Positions 1-8,165 of a stretch of 64,000 nt of DNA are shown here, piece after piece. The notes under the pieces were generated by a model that ran no database searches, had not been told where the DNA came from, and was given only the letters and a program-made list of their open reading frames with translations. Location: positions 744,001 through 808,000 of the forward strand of contig NZ_QBKQ01000002.1 in the NCBI RefSeq assembly GCF_003054225.1. The letters are read 5' to 3'. Within the stretch, counting starts at the first letter, position 1. Each line of letters opens with the position of its first letter. Position numbers and translations under genes: made by a program. The stretch is from Christiangramia gaetbulicola. Lineage in GTDB: Bacteria; Bacteroidota; Bacteroidia; Flavobacteriales; Flavobacteriaceae.

Positions 1-2
1 TA

Positions 3-575
3 TTTATATTGCTGATCATTTCCTCTTTCGCCCAGGCCCAAAATGAGATCTTACCGGCCGAAATCCAGATAAAAACCGCCGTTCTCGCCGCTCCCGAATC
101 TAAACAAAGCGGAGCAAAGGTTTATGGTTATAACCAGCAGGGTGAACTGGTAGTTCTAAGAAAAGGTTCTAATAACCTTATTTGCATTGCCGACGATCCT
201 GAGTTCGAAGGCATTCAGGTTGCCTGTTATTCCGAAAAGCTGGAGCCGTTCATGTCCAGGGGACGTGAACTTTCGAGCCAGGGAAAATCTGAAATGGAAA
301 AAAGAAGAATTCGTAAAGAGGAAGCCGACTCCGGGAAACTTAAAATGCCAGATAGTCCCAGCACTCTTTATGTTTTTTCCGGTTCCGATGAAAATTATGA
401 TAAAACGACCGGAGATTTGAAAGATGGAAAGTTCAGGTATGTTGTATATATACCTTATGCCACCACAGAATCCACCGGACTTCCAGATAAGCCGGAAGCT
501 CCCGGAATGCCCTGGTTAATGGATCCTGGAACCCATCGTGCCCATATCATGATTAGCCCTGTAGCAAAGGAATAG
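3..575 (+). CDS. Secreted hypothetical protein, 5' end outside the window
   Basis: The reading frame is open from the first bases of the window (Phe-Ile-Leu-Leu-Ile-Ile-Ser-Ser-Phe-Ala-Gln-Ala-Gln), which is the hydrophobic core and cleavage region of a signal peptide, so the true start lies to the left and the TTG at 9 is not convincing. The mature part is about 178 residues, polar, with a basic segment near residues 95-105 (MEKRRIRKEE) and a C-terminal region containing MDPGTHRAHIMISP. I recognise no family. It is probably periplasmic or surface exposed. Its stop converges on the DUF302 gene with a 3-bp gap. Confidence 0.7.
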   Translation, partial: FILLIISSFAQAQNEILPAEIQIKTAVLAAPESKQSGAKVYGYNQQGELVVLRKGSNNLICIADDPEFEGIQVACYSEKLEPFMSRGRELSSQGKSEMEKRRIRKEEADSGKLKMPDSPSTLYVFSGSDENYDKTTGDLKDGKFRYVVYIPYATTESTGLPDKPEAPGMPWLMDPGTHRAHIMISPVAKE

Positions 576-578
576 GTT

Positions 579-965
579 TTAAATGTTCTGCACCACTTTT
601 TGCAATTTGCCGGCAATGTCCTGAGCAACATCATTTAGCTTGCTATTTTCCACAGCTTGCATAGAGGCCAGTGGATTTACCGCTGCTACTTCTACCTCAT
701 TCTCATTAATTTGCTGAAGGATGACATTGCAGGGTAACATGGTTCCTATCTTATCCTCGCTTCCAATTGCCTTATAGGCATAAGGAGCATTGCAGGCTCC
801 CAGAATATGATATCTCCTGAAGTCGACATCCAGTTTCTTCTTGAAAGTTTCATTCACGTTGATCTCGGTCAGCACTCCAAAGCCTTCTTTTTCAAGTTCT
901 TTTTTCGTCCTGTCCATGATGTCATCAAAATCTCCTTTTATCTTCCTGTTATAATAATAGTCCAT
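579..965 (-). CDS. DUF302 domain protein
   Basis: This 128-residue protein has the DUF302 fold pattern: an N-terminal MDYYYNRKI strand, a helix (FDDIMDRTKKELEKEGFGVL), then FKKKLDVDFRRYHILGACNAPYAYKAI with the conserved GACNP-like turn, and LPCNVILQQ followed by VNPLASM. The family is a small single-domain protein often found near redox, sulfur or metal-stress genes; its biochemical role is not established. It has no signal peptide and is likely cytoplasmic. The family identity is firm; a function is not claimed. Confidence 0.88.
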   Translation of the reverse strand: MDYYYNRKIKGDFDDIMDRTKKELEKEGFGVLTEINVNETFKKKLDVDFRRYHILGACNAPYAYKAIGSEDKIGTMLPCNVILQQINENEVEVAAVNPLASMQAVENSKLNDVAQDIAGKLQKVVQNI

Positions 966-1138
966 GATCTTTGATTTAAATTATTGGTCCTAAAACACCG
1001 GTAAGTCCGGTATCATAAACCTCTCTAATTTATTGATATATAATTTTTTGAATACTGATCTTCGTCATGTTTTTTCCCTTTTTAATTAAGTAAATTCAAG
1101 GGTCAAAATAAAGGAGTAATAATCTAAAAATTAAAGTT

Positions 1139-1579
1139 ATGTCACTGGTTAAATCAAAAAAGCAAAGATTCCCTTTAATTAATGGTGGACTTGCTAAATC
1201 ATTTGGATTAGATGATTTTTTCTATGATGACTTCTTTACAAAAAGAGATCTTCCTGCTATGAATGTAAAAGAACATGAAGACGATTTTGAGATCGAATTT
1301 GCAGTTCCCGGATATTCAAAAGAAGATTTTGAAGTAAGTATCGAAGATGATGTTCTCTATGTTTCAGCAGATAAAAGTTTGGAAAATGTAGAGGATGAAG
1401 ACGACTATACTCGAAGAGAATTTAGTTACTCTAGTTTCCAAAAAACTCTTCAATTACCAAAAAGTGTAGATCCTTCCAAAGATGTGAAGGCTAAATACAA
1501 AAACGGGGTATTAAAACTAACCTTAATGAAAGATGCCGAAAATAAGAAATCACGAAGAAAAGAGATCGAGATTTCCTAA
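1139..1579 (+). CDS. Small heat shock protein, Hsp20/alpha-crystallin family
   Basis: The 146-residue product is an ATP-independent holdase chaperone. The alpha-crystallin domain spans about residues 36-135: it opens with PAMNVKEHEDDFEIEFAVPG, has the YSKEDFEVSIEDDVLYVSA strands, the FSYSSFQKTLQLPKSVD segment, and ends with the hallmark A-x-x-x-N-G-V-L-x-L/V motif (KAKYKNGVLKLTL). Length is typical of bacterial Hsp20. The ATG at 1139 directly precedes the conserved N-terminal arm. It is monocistronic: a clear terminator follows 24 bp after the stop, and the upstream DUF302 gene is divergent. Confidence 0.96.
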   Translation: MSLVKSKKQRFPLINGGLAKSFGLDDFFYDDFFTKRDLPAMNVKEHEDDFEIEFAVPGYSKEDFEVSIEDDVLYVSADKSLENVEDEDDYTRREFSYSSFQKTLQLPKSVDPSKDVKAKYKNGVLKLTLMKDAENKKSRRKEIEIS

Positions 1580-1602
1580 AAAGACGGCCTAACCAAGAAG
1601 AG

Positions 1603-1629
1603 AAAAGCTGAACCTAAAGTTCAGCTTTT
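1603..1629 (+). terminator. Intrinsic terminator after hsp20, possibly bidirectional
   Basis: An 11-bp perfect inverted repeat AAAAGCTGAAC / GTTCAGCTTTT (1603-1613 and 1619-1629) encloses a 5-nt loop. T-runs exist on the + side and A-runs on the left, so it could also serve the converging minus-strand gene ending at 1643. Confidence 0.85.
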
Positions 1630-1642
1630 CTTATGAATGCTA

Positions 1643-1849
1643 TTAGGAATTCAATCTACAGGTACGAATACCAAATAATCTGTAAAGCGGACAAAACCTT
1701 ACAAAACCAGTGATCACAAATATCGCTGCCAGGGCAAGTAGAATATATGCCAGGGTGCCTTCGATCATTTCCTGTGAATAAAGAATTAAAACTCCTAATG
1801 CTATTAATATCCTTATCACCTGGTCTGTATGTCCCATATTTTTTTTCAT
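1643..1849 (-). CDS. DUF2892 (YgaP-type) inner membrane protein
   Basis: The 68-residue product carries the MKKNMGHTDQVIRILIA start typical of DUF2892 proteins, two hydrophobic helices (about residues 12-27 and 33-50) and the conserved end FCPLYRLFGIRTC with two cysteines. The family is the membrane part of YgaP-like rhodaneses and is often beside MBL-fold persulfide dioxygenases. Here it is downstream of the MBL/rhodanese gene on the same strand with an 18-bp gap, so the two are probably one sulfur-handling transcript. Confidence 0.9.
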   Translation of the reverse strand: MKKNMGHTDQVIRILIALGVLILYSQEMIEGTLAYILLALAAIFVITGFVRFCPLYRLFGIRTCRLNS

Positions 1850-1867
1850 AATACTTAATTTAAATTA

Positions 1868-3280
1868 CTACAATAATGATTTAGGTAAGGTATATTCAGA
1901 CCTGGGAACCTTGGTTGCCAGAATATCTTTAAAGCCACCTCTTAGATCTGCAAACGACTCCCATCCTCTTTGTTTTAATATAGATGCGGCGATCATACTT
2001 CTATAACCTCCTGCACAATGCAGTACAAAGAACTCATCTTTAGGTATCTCTTCCAGGTGCTGGTTGATCTCGTTCAGCGGTATATTGATTGCTCCCCTGA
2101 TATGTTCAGAACTATACTCGCTTCTTTTACGAACATCTATGACCTTAAGCGTTTCATTCAGATACATTTTCTCGAATTCACTGGCAGAGATCCTTTCAAC
2201 ATGATCAAATTCCTGTTTAGCTTTTAACCAGGCGTCAAAACCTCCTTCGAGATATCCAATTACATTGTCGTAGCCAACCCTGGAAAGTCTGGTGATAGAT
2301 TCCTCCTCTTTCCCGCCATAGGTCACCAGGAGAATTGGATTATCCACGCTGGGGATCATCTCTCCAACCCATGGAGCAAAACTTCCGTCCAGGCCAATAT
2401 TTATACTATTTGGAATAAAGGCCCTTGCAAAATCTTCGGCATTTCTGGTATCAAGGATCAATGCTCGAGAAGCTTCTGCTTCAGCAATGAACGTAGATGG
2501 AGTCAGACCCTTTTTTGCCCGGCGCATTACCTTATCAAAACTGTCATACCCCTTGATATTCAATAATACGTTCTGCGGAAAATACCCCGGTGGTTTGGCT
2601 AGTCCCTCCAGCAAGGCATCAATGAATTCTTCCTTAGACATTTCCTGAAGGGCATAATTCACCTTTTTTTGATGTCCCAGGGTATCTGTGGTCTCATTGC
2701 TCATTTTCTTACCACAGGCAGAACCCGCACCATGGTTGGGATAAATAATAAGATCATCGCTCAAAGGCATGATCTTATTTCTAAGTGAATCATATAAATG
2801 TCCCGCCAGTTTGCGTTCGGTAAGATCTGCAACTACATGCTGTGCAAGATCTGGTCTTCCCACATCCCCAATAAAAAGTGTATCCCCGGTGATAAGGCCA
2901 TGTTCTTTACCATTTTCGTCTATTAAAAGGTAGGTGGTGCTTTCCATAGTATGGCCTGGGGTATGTATCACTTTCACCTTGTAATCCCCTACCTCAAAGA
3001 TTTGCCCATCTTTAGCAATAGTTGCCTCATAATCTGGTTTGGCCAGAGGTCCAAAAACTATTTCGGCACCTGCTTTCTTTTTGAGGTCAAGATGACCACT
3101 TACAAAATCGGCATGAAAATGCGTCTCGAATACATATTTGATCCTGGCGTCATCTTTTTTAGCCCTGTCCAGATATGGCTGAACCTCTCTTAAAGGATCA
3201 AATATCGCAGCTTCATTATTATTCTCTATGTAATACGCGGCGTGGGCCAAACATCCGGTATATATCTGTTCTACTTTCAT
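1868..3280 (-). CDS. MBL-fold/rhodanese fusion, persulfide-dioxygenase-like
   Basis: The 470-residue protein has an N-terminal metallo-beta-lactamase domain (about 1-250) with the metal motif THFHADFVSGH, the second histidine in HTPGHT, TGDTLFIGDVGRPDL and the late YPNHGAGS histidine, as in ETHE1/BaCwp-type glutathione persulfide dioxygenases. Two rhodanese domains follow (about 265-360 and 370-465). Only the second has an active-site cysteine loop (HCAGGYRS); the first has YGGKEE in that position and is probably structural. Expected role: cytoplasmic oxidation or transfer of sulfane sulfur. It is followed by the DUF2892 gene. The start MKVEQIYTGCLAH is the family start. Confidence 0.93.
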   Translation of the reverse strand: MKVEQIYTGCLAHAAYYIENNNEAAIFDPLREVQPYLDRAKKDDARIKYVFETHFHADFVSGHLDLKKKAGAEIVFGPLAKPDYEATIAKDGQIFEVGDYKVKVIHTPGHTMESTTYLLIDENGKEHGLITGDTLFIGDVGRPDLAQHVVADLTERKLAGHLYDSLRNKIMPLSDDLIIYPNHGAGSACGKKMSNETTDTLGHQKKVNYALQEMSKEEFIDALLEGLAKPPGYFPQNVLLNIKGYDSFDKVMRRAKKGLTPSTFIAEAEASRALILDTRNAEDFARAFIPNSINIGLDGSFAPWVGEMIPSVDNPILLVTYGGKEEESITRLSRVGYDNVIGYLEGGFDAWLKAKQEFDHVERISASEFEKMYLNETLKVIDVRKRSEYSSEHIRGAINIPLNEINQHLEEIPKDEFFVLHCAGGYRSMIAASILKQRGWESFADLRGGFKDILATKVPRSEYTLPKSLL

Positions 3281-3419
3281 AATTATACTCGTTTAGGGCC
3301 GAAGAGAAATGAAAGAACATCTCTCTTCGAACCGGTTTTATTTACATCATAAATTTACTGCGTAGGCCTGAAGGAAAATCTGATCAATATCATTAAAACC
3401 GGTATTTACGAGCCTGTTT

Positions 3420-4106
3420 TCAATCCTCTTGCAGGATAAAATCCACGGCATTCTGCAAGTGCAGATCTGTGGTTGAAAACAGAGGAAATCCGTAGTCTTT
3501 TTGTTTAAAGATCAAAGGTAATTCGGTGCATCCAAGAATGATCCCTTCTGCACCCTTTTCCCTTAAATATTCCATTTGCCTGCTGAAGAAATACCTGGAC
3601 TCATCGCTGAATTTCCCCTGGGTGAGTTCCTTGGAGATATAATGATGGCATTCGTCTATATATTTATCTTCCGGAATAATGGTTTCGATCTGAAACTTAC
3701 TTTTTAGCCGGTCCTGCATAAAACTACCGGTCATGGTTGGCCGGTTTCCTAGCAATCCAAGCTTTTTCACATTCCTTTTATAAGCCTCCTGTCCTACCGC
3801 ATCGGCAATGTGAAGAATAGGAATATCTATTTGTGGCTGAACATGCTCGTAGACCATATGTGGCGTATTGGCACAGATCACGATGGCTTCGGCGCCAACA
3901 CTTTTCAGTTTTTTAGCTATATCCAGGTAAGCAGCATTTATTTCAGGAATATTTTGCTCACGCATTAGCTTTATATTCAAACTATAAATGATCATGGGAG
4001 GATTCTCCCAGCCTCCGATCTTTTCAGCCACCAGTTCGTTGATCCCGCGGTAATAGACTAAAGTAGAATGCCAGGAGGTACCGCCAATTAGACCCAGTTT
4101 TTTCAT
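3420..4106 (-). CDS. Aspartate/glutamate racemase family protein
   Basis: I place the start at the ATG at 4106 (MKKLGLIGGTSWHST), the canonical N-terminus, giving 228 residues; an in-frame non-ATG extension to 4199 has no family support. The two catalytic cysteine motifs are present: VICANTPH (about residue 85) and GIILGCTELPLIF near the C-terminus. The family is cofactor-independent and racemises aspartate or glutamate, though many YgeA-like members have other or unknown substrates. Cytoplasmic. It stands alone between the rhodanese gene and a terminator-flanked GMC operon. Confidence 0.9.
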   Translation of the reverse strand: MKKLGLIGGTSWHSTLVYYRGINELVAEKIGGWENPPMIIYSLNIKLMREQNIPEINAAYLDIAKKLKSVGAEAIVICANTPHMVYEHVQPQIDIPILHIADAVGQEAYKRNVKKLGLLGNRPTMTGSFMQDRLKSKFQIETIIPEDKYIDECHHYISKELTQGKFSDESRYFFSRQMEYLREKGAEGIILGCTELPLIFKQKDYGFPLFSTTDLHLQNAVDFILQED

Positions 4107-4214
4107 AATTTCAATTTTAAAATACAATGAACTTAAAATTAACTCCCTAGAACCTATTTTGTAATGACCATTATCATCATTACAAGGCAAATTACTCAAC
4201 CATAGAAATTAAAA

Positions 4215-4238
4215 AAAGCGATGCTTTCACATCGCTTT
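4215..4238 (-). terminator. Terminator of the GMC oxidoreductase operon
   Basis: A 9-bp inverted repeat AAAGCGATG / CATCGCTTT with a 6-nt loop lies just after the minus-strand stop at 4261. On the minus strand it is followed by a run of seven T residues. Confidence 0.85.
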
Positions 4239-4260
4239 ACCATTTTAAAAGATCAGGTCT

Positions 4261-4962
4261 TTAAACTTCATAATTTGACCAGTCCATAATATCGTTCCTT
4301 TCTTCTGGCTTCACAGCTTCTTTCAGCATTTTTTCATCATAAGCCAGGCCATGTTTATCCAGTACTTCCTGCGGAACCCCGTCCCATACATTGGGCCTGT
4401 TACCAACATAGCCCAGGTAATCTATACCTTCTTTACTTGTAAAATAACCTGTGGTCACCAGGTTCCTGATCCTGCTGAAGAATTGTGCACCCTGGGTAAA
4501 TTCAGGTTTTACATGATCTGGATAGGCTATATCTTCAAAAATTTCAATTTTCTGGACGTCTGTGATCTCCAGGAAATCTTTATCAAAACGTTTATAACTT
4601 TCATTCTTCAGCCAGCGCAAACCTCCACGCATTGGTATCTTATGAGCAGGAATATCCTTGGTTATAAATTCAATGAATTCGGGCACTCCAACTTCTGAAG
4701 CCGGTTTGTGGGTATCATCACCCGGCATTATAATGTCTGAGATCACCGCAATGGTTTTCATCTCCTCTTCGGTGTAAAATTCCTGTTCCTGTAATTCCTC
4801 AATAATAGCCTGTTCTTCAGGAGTTCTGCCATAATCGTATTCAGGCTCCTTTATATCTGTTAATTGGCTAACATCGGGATCTTCATCTAACCTGCAGCTT
4901 AAAAGCAGCCCGGTACCTGCTCCACCAATCAATAATGTTCTAAGCGATTCTCTTCTATCCAT
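4261..4962 (-). CDS. Gluconate 2-dehydrogenase subunit 3-like lipoprotein
   Basis: The 233-residue product starts MDRRESLRTLLIGGAGTGLL followed by LSC, a lipoprotein or Tat-like signal. The core (about residues 55-190) contains FYTEEEMKTIAVISDIIMPGD and EFIEFITKD, followed by RGGLRWLK and FFSRIRNLVTTGYFTSKEG, characteristic of the small subunit of membrane-bound GMC dehydrogenases. It likely pairs with the flavoprotein encoded 11 bp upstream in the operon and helps its export or electron transfer. The sugar substrate cannot be read from sequence. Confidence 0.9.
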   Translation of the reverse strand: MDRRESLRTLLIGGAGTGLLLSCRLDEDPDVSQLTDIKEPEYDYGRTPEEQAIIEELQEQEFYTEEEMKTIAVISDIIMPGDDTHKPASEVGVPEFIEFITKDIPAHKIPMRGGLRWLKNESYKRFDKDFLEITDVQKIEIFEDIAYPDHVKPEFTQGAQFFSRIRNLVTTGYFTSKEGIDYLGYVGNRPNVWDGVPQEVLDKHGLAYDEKMLKEAVKPEERNDIMDWSNYEV

Positions 4963-4973
4963 GATTATTACTT

Positions 4974-6719
4974 TTAAACATTTCCTTTTTTCAATTCATC
5001 TGCCAGATAATCTGACGCTCTCCAGGCCAGGGCTAGAATGGTCCAGGTTGGGTTCTTATCGGCCTGGGAAACAAAAGCTCCTCCATCCATCACAAAAAGA
5101 TTAGGAACATCGTGAGCCTGATTGTATTTATTCAGTACTGAAGTATTAGGATCATCACCCATTCTGGTTGTACCTACTTCATGTATGATCTGCCCTGGAT
5201 TGGTGAGACCATAATTAGATTCTTTTCCAGGTTTCTCTCCCAGGGCTATACCACCCATAGAATCGATGATCTCTTCAAAAGTATCCTGCATATGGGCTGC
5301 CTGTTTAATTTCTTCATCGGTCCATTTATAATCGAATTTAAGAACCGGGATTCCGTATTTATCAACTGTTTTATCGTCGATGGTACAGCGGTTATCCTTT
5401 TGTGGAATACTCTCTCCCCTTCCAGACATCCCTAGGGTTGAACCATAATAACGCTTCACATCTTCCATAAAACTCAGGCCATAACCTCCGGCTTTTTTGG
5501 TCTCACCATTAGCGCCGGGAACCAGGCTATTAAGGGCTTCCATATTAAATCCAAAGCCATAAGACGGCATTCCCATTCCTCCCCAGTATTCAATATGATA
5601 TCCGCGGGTAAAACCAAGGTTCTTATTATCATTCAACCACCATGGGGTATAAAGGTGCATTCCGCCAACACCATCTTCATTATAGCGTTTCCGGTCCATT
5701 AACTCCGGCAGGAATCCCATTCTTGAAGCTCCGGTGGAATCATGTAAATATCTACCCACAACATCACTGGAATTCGCCAGTCCGTTTGGATGAGCGCTGG
5801 ATTTAGAATTCAATAAGATACGGGCAGAACTACAGGCACTCGCTGCTAGGATCACGACTTTTGCTTTAACCTTGTAATCCTTTAAATTTAGTTTATCAAT
5901 ATAATGTACGCCGGTTGCCTTACCATTTTCATCTGTAGTAACTTCTCTCACCATTGCGTTTACATACAGGTCTACATTGCCGGTGTCCTTGGCCGGATTC
6001 ACCAGGACAGAAGATGATGAGAAATCCCCATACACGGTACAGGATCTCGAACACTGGCTGCAATAGAAACAGGCCTGTCTTTTCTTATTGACTCTTTTGG
6101 TTAATATGGATAAACGCGAAGGTATCATTGGGATACCTGCCTTATCTGCTCCTTTTTTAATATATAATTCGTGTAAACGAGGTTTTGGAGGAGGAAGAAA
6201 GAAACCGTCTGGTTCATTCGGGATATTCTCCTTGGTTCCAAAAACACCCACCAGTTTATCTACTTTATCGTAATAAGGTTTTACGTCTTCATACCCGATA
6301 GGCCAGTTGTCACCCTTTCCGTCAAAATCCTTACGCTTAAAATCCAGCGGCCCAAATCTTAAGGATATTCGCCCCCAATGGTTGGTACGTCCTCCTACCA
6401 TTCTGGATCTGAACCAATCGAACTCGGTTCCTCTTTCCTTGGTGTAGGGTTCTCCTTCAAGTTGCCAGCCCCCATAGGCCATATCAAAATCTCCAAAAGA
6501 TCTCTGAAAAGTGGATGCACCACGTCTGGGAGATTCCCAGGGCCATCTTAATTGCGTACGCTGCTCGGGGTTGGCAGGATCAAAATCTGGACCTGCTTCC
6601 AGCAACGCGATCTTGTAACCTTTTTCTGAAAGTATCTTGGCAGCCATTCCACCACCTGCGCCAGAACCAACAATGCAAACATCATATTTTTTGGCTTGTT
6701 CAATAATCTGAAAGGACAT
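4974..6719 (-). CDS. GMC-family FAD oxidoreductase (large subunit)
   Basis: This is a glucose-methanol-choline flavoprotein dehydrogenase. I choose the ATG at 6719 (MSFQIIEQAKKYDVCIVGSG, 581 residues) over the TTG at 6740. The FAD-binding GSGAGGG is at about residue 19, followed by LLEAGPDFDP. GGRTNHWG marks the flavin region, a cysteine cluster C-x2-C-x2-C-x3-C (CFYCSQCSRSC) lies near residue 235, and the C-terminal HEVGTTRMGDDPNTSVLN plus NPTWTILALAWRASDYL hold the active-site His/Asn region. The cysteine cluster is typical of the subgroup that works with a subunit-3 protein. It is cotranscribed with that gene. Confidence 0.94.
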   Translation of the reverse strand: MSFQIIEQAKKYDVCIVGSGAGGGMAAKILSEKGYKIALLEAGPDFDPANPEQRTQLRWPWESPRRGASTFQRSFGDFDMAYGGWQLEGEPYTKERGTEFDWFRSRMVGGRTNHWGRISLRFGPLDFKRKDFDGKGDNWPIGYEDVKPYYDKVDKLVGVFGTKENIPNEPDGFFLPPPKPRLHELYIKKGADKAGIPMIPSRLSILTKRVNKKRQACFYCSQCSRSCTVYGDFSSSSVLVNPAKDTGNVDLYVNAMVREVTTDENGKATGVHYIDKLNLKDYKVKAKVVILAASACSSARILLNSKSSAHPNGLANSSDVVGRYLHDSTGASRMGFLPELMDRKRYNEDGVGGMHLYTPWWLNDNKNLGFTRGYHIEYWGGMGMPSYGFGFNMEALNSLVPGANGETKKAGGYGLSFMEDVKRYYGSTLGMSGRGESIPQKDNRCTIDDKTVDKYGIPVLKFDYKWTDEEIKQAAHMQDTFEEIIDSMGGIALGEKPGKESNYGLTNPGQIIHEVGTTRMGDDPNTSVLNKYNQAHDVPNLFVMDGGAFVSQADKNPTWTILALAWRASDYLADELKKGNV

Positions 6720-6937
6720 AGAAAATGTTTTATGAATCAATATTTGTCTTAAAAACGAATTTCCTTTTAAGAAGGAAAAATACCGATTGATCTTATTCTA
6801 ATCCCTCACCTAGCCTTAAAATTTTAAATAACATCAATCAACAACCACCCAAATTAACATTTTATTTAAATTCTATTATAAAAAAAGAGTAAAAGTTTTG
6901 ATTCTTTTTAAAAAAAAATGATTTGATGAAAATAAAA

Positions 6938-6967
6938 AACCTCTGAAAATATAAAATCTCAGAGGTT
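6938..6967 (-). terminator. Intrinsic terminator, minus strand
   Basis: AACCTCTGA / TCAGAGGTT (6938-6946 and 6959-6967) forms a 9-bp stem; on the minus strand a T6 run follows. It lies directly after the tRNA-like 3' fragment, as a tRNA terminator would, although no intact tRNA remains. Confidence 0.75.
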
Positions 6968-6985
6968 CTGTATAATAATCAAAAA

Positions 6986-6998
6986 GTCGGGATGACAG
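6986..6998 (-). pseudogene. Possible tRNA-Pro 3'-end fragment
   Basis: The minus strand reads CTGTCATCCCGAC, the 3' T-stem half and acceptor strand I know from flavobacterial tRNA-Pro genes, followed by a T-run and a terminator. The T loop and the rest of the tRNA are absent. It may be the scar of an integrative element that used the tRNA 3' end. Thirteen bases are weak evidence. Confidence 0.35.
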
Positions 6999-7226
6999 AA
7001 CTATACTAGTCTTTGGAAAAGCCCATCATCACTATGTTTTTTCGATGTATCTAAAATTAGGTAACCGAATAGGTAACTTTCACTTATTTTGAAATTCAAT
7101 TTTAAGATACGAAATTATAAATTTATATAAAACTGCGAAATTAATCCTTCGGATAAAGAAAAGTCAAACCTGCGCTTATCCCGGAACATACTCGAATAAA
7201 AATGTATATTGCTGTGGATATAACAT

Positions 7227-7236
7227 GTTATGTGGC
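7227..7236 (+). repeat. Left-most cassette core site (R'-type half site)
   Basis: GTTATGTGGC is the exact reverse complement of GCCACATAAC at 7955-7964, which ends the first cassette. This is the relation expected if both came from the single attC of one circular cassette. Unlike the other sites it is not preceded by the ACC of the conserved right arm but by TAACAT, so it may be an attI-like or degenerate entry point. Confidence 0.7.
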
Positions 7237-7298
7237 ATTAAAAGAATACGTAGAACTAATAGAAAATAACCGATTCGTCCTTCAGATAATTTTCAACT

Positions 7299-7469
7299 AT
7301 GGTTAATATTTTAATTGGTTCCCTTTGCATAATAGCCGGAATCATCCTAATCATAATTTATATTAAATTGGTAAGAGAAAATAAAAGAGGATCAACAATA
7401 AAATTATTGGGTGCTGGAATTGGAGCTTTGTTGATCGGAATTTATTTAATTAAAGAAGAGATAAATTAA
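7299..7469 (+). CDS. Small membrane protein in cassette A
   Basis: A 56-residue ORF starting at ATG 7299 with two predicted membrane helices: residues 3-22 (VNILIGSLCIIAGIILIIIY) and about 36-50, separated by a basic loop (KLVRENKRGS). It ends 15 bp before the nuclease-like ORF, so the two may be translated together. I recognise no family. Membrane microproteins beside nuclease-like proteins are sometimes toxin or defence partners, but nothing in the sequence shows that here. Confidence 0.55.
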   Translation: MVNILIGSLCIIAGIILIIIYIKLVRENKRGSTIKLLGAGIGALLIGIYLIKEEIN

Positions 7470-7483
7470 AGAACTAAATAAAT

Positions 7484-7963
7484 TTGATCGATCTTATTAA
7501 AAGATTATTAATTGAATTTTTTGAAGAAATTCAAATTGAAAAGTGGCCTGCTAAAGAAAGAGAGTTGGTCAGTAGATTTGCTTTTTCGAAACTAGTAAAA
7601 AACACAAATAAAGAATCTGAATTTTATGATCCAGCACAAATAGGATTGGAAGTAAGAGTAGAACAAATTAAAGGTGAAAATAGAAAGGAATTCGTCTGCA
7701 AAGATTTGATAATTTGGAAAGAACCAAATTCAAATGCCTGGACAGAATTCAACGTTCCTAAAGTAATTATGGAATGGAAACATAATAATTCTCAACCTTC
7801 AAAATATGATATCGATTGGCTAAAAGAATACACAAAGCTAAACGGTGAATGTTTTGGAATAGCAATAAATATTGACACTAACAAAAAACTTAAATTAACA
7901 GCAACCTTAATTCACAAAGGAGAAATTAAAGAAGAAAATTGGCTGCTGCTTAACGCCACATAA
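7484..7963 (+). CDS. PD-(D/E)XK nuclease-like protein, cassette A
   Basis: A 159-residue protein. The only start near the conserved part is TTG at 7484 (an in-frame stop is at 7475-7477). It has a nuclease-like pattern: an N-terminal helix with an acidic residue (ERELVSRFAFSKLVK), LIIWKEPNS preceded by Asp in CKDLI, then the strand VIMEWKHNN giving a D...E-x-K signature, and a later helix/strand pair CFGIAINID. This suggests a PD-(D/E)XK fold and possibly DNA cleavage, as in small restriction-like proteins. The stop codon TAA lies inside the R'' core of the following attC-like site, as is common for integron cassettes. Family call is tentative. Confidence 0.6.
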   Translation: MIDLIKRLLIEFFEEIQIEKWPAKERELVSRFAFSKLVKNTNKESEFYDPAQIGLEVRVEQIKGENRKEFVCKDLIIWKEPNSNAWTEFNVPKVIMEWKHNNSQPSKYDIDWLKEYTKLNGECFGIAINIDTNKKLKLTATLIHKGEIKEENWLLLNAT

Positions 7964-8092
7964 CAACGGCTCATCGCCAATAACGGGTATCATCGAAAAG
8001 GTGTAATTTTAGAAACCAGGAAATAAAACAAATAAGCCGACAACTCCGCGTCCCAATTCCCGCAACTGGCGATAGCCGAGACCGTTAGCGGC
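7955..8092 (+). repeat. attC-like site A (138 bp)
   Basis: R'' GCCACATAAC (7955-7964), spacer AA, L'' CGGCTCATCGCCA (7967-7979), a variable centre, L' TGGCGATAGCCG (8067-8078), spacer AGACC, R' GTTAGCGGC (8084-8092). L'' and L' are perfectly complementary except for one extra C (7972) in L'', as with the extrahelical base of integron attC sites. The predicted cassette junction is within the GTT of R'. The inner CGGG (7984-7987) and CCCG (8059-8062) can extend the stem. Confidence 0.82.
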
Positions 8093-8165
8093 AAGCTTTT
8101 TACAAAGTTTTCACTTAAACAACTTGACTAAATAATGATTAAATTTAAAAGATATTAAAAATCTT

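Larger units (their letters stand above)
6741..7226. other. Gene-free stretch left of the cassette array
   Basis: No credible coding sequence lies here. It is very AT-rich and holds a minus-strand terminator (6938-6967), a 13-nt match to a tRNA 3' end (6986-6998), and the palindrome TAACATGTTA (7221-7230) at the left edge of the first cassette. An integron integrase would be expected near here, but neither strand has an open frame long enough. Confidence 0.7.
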
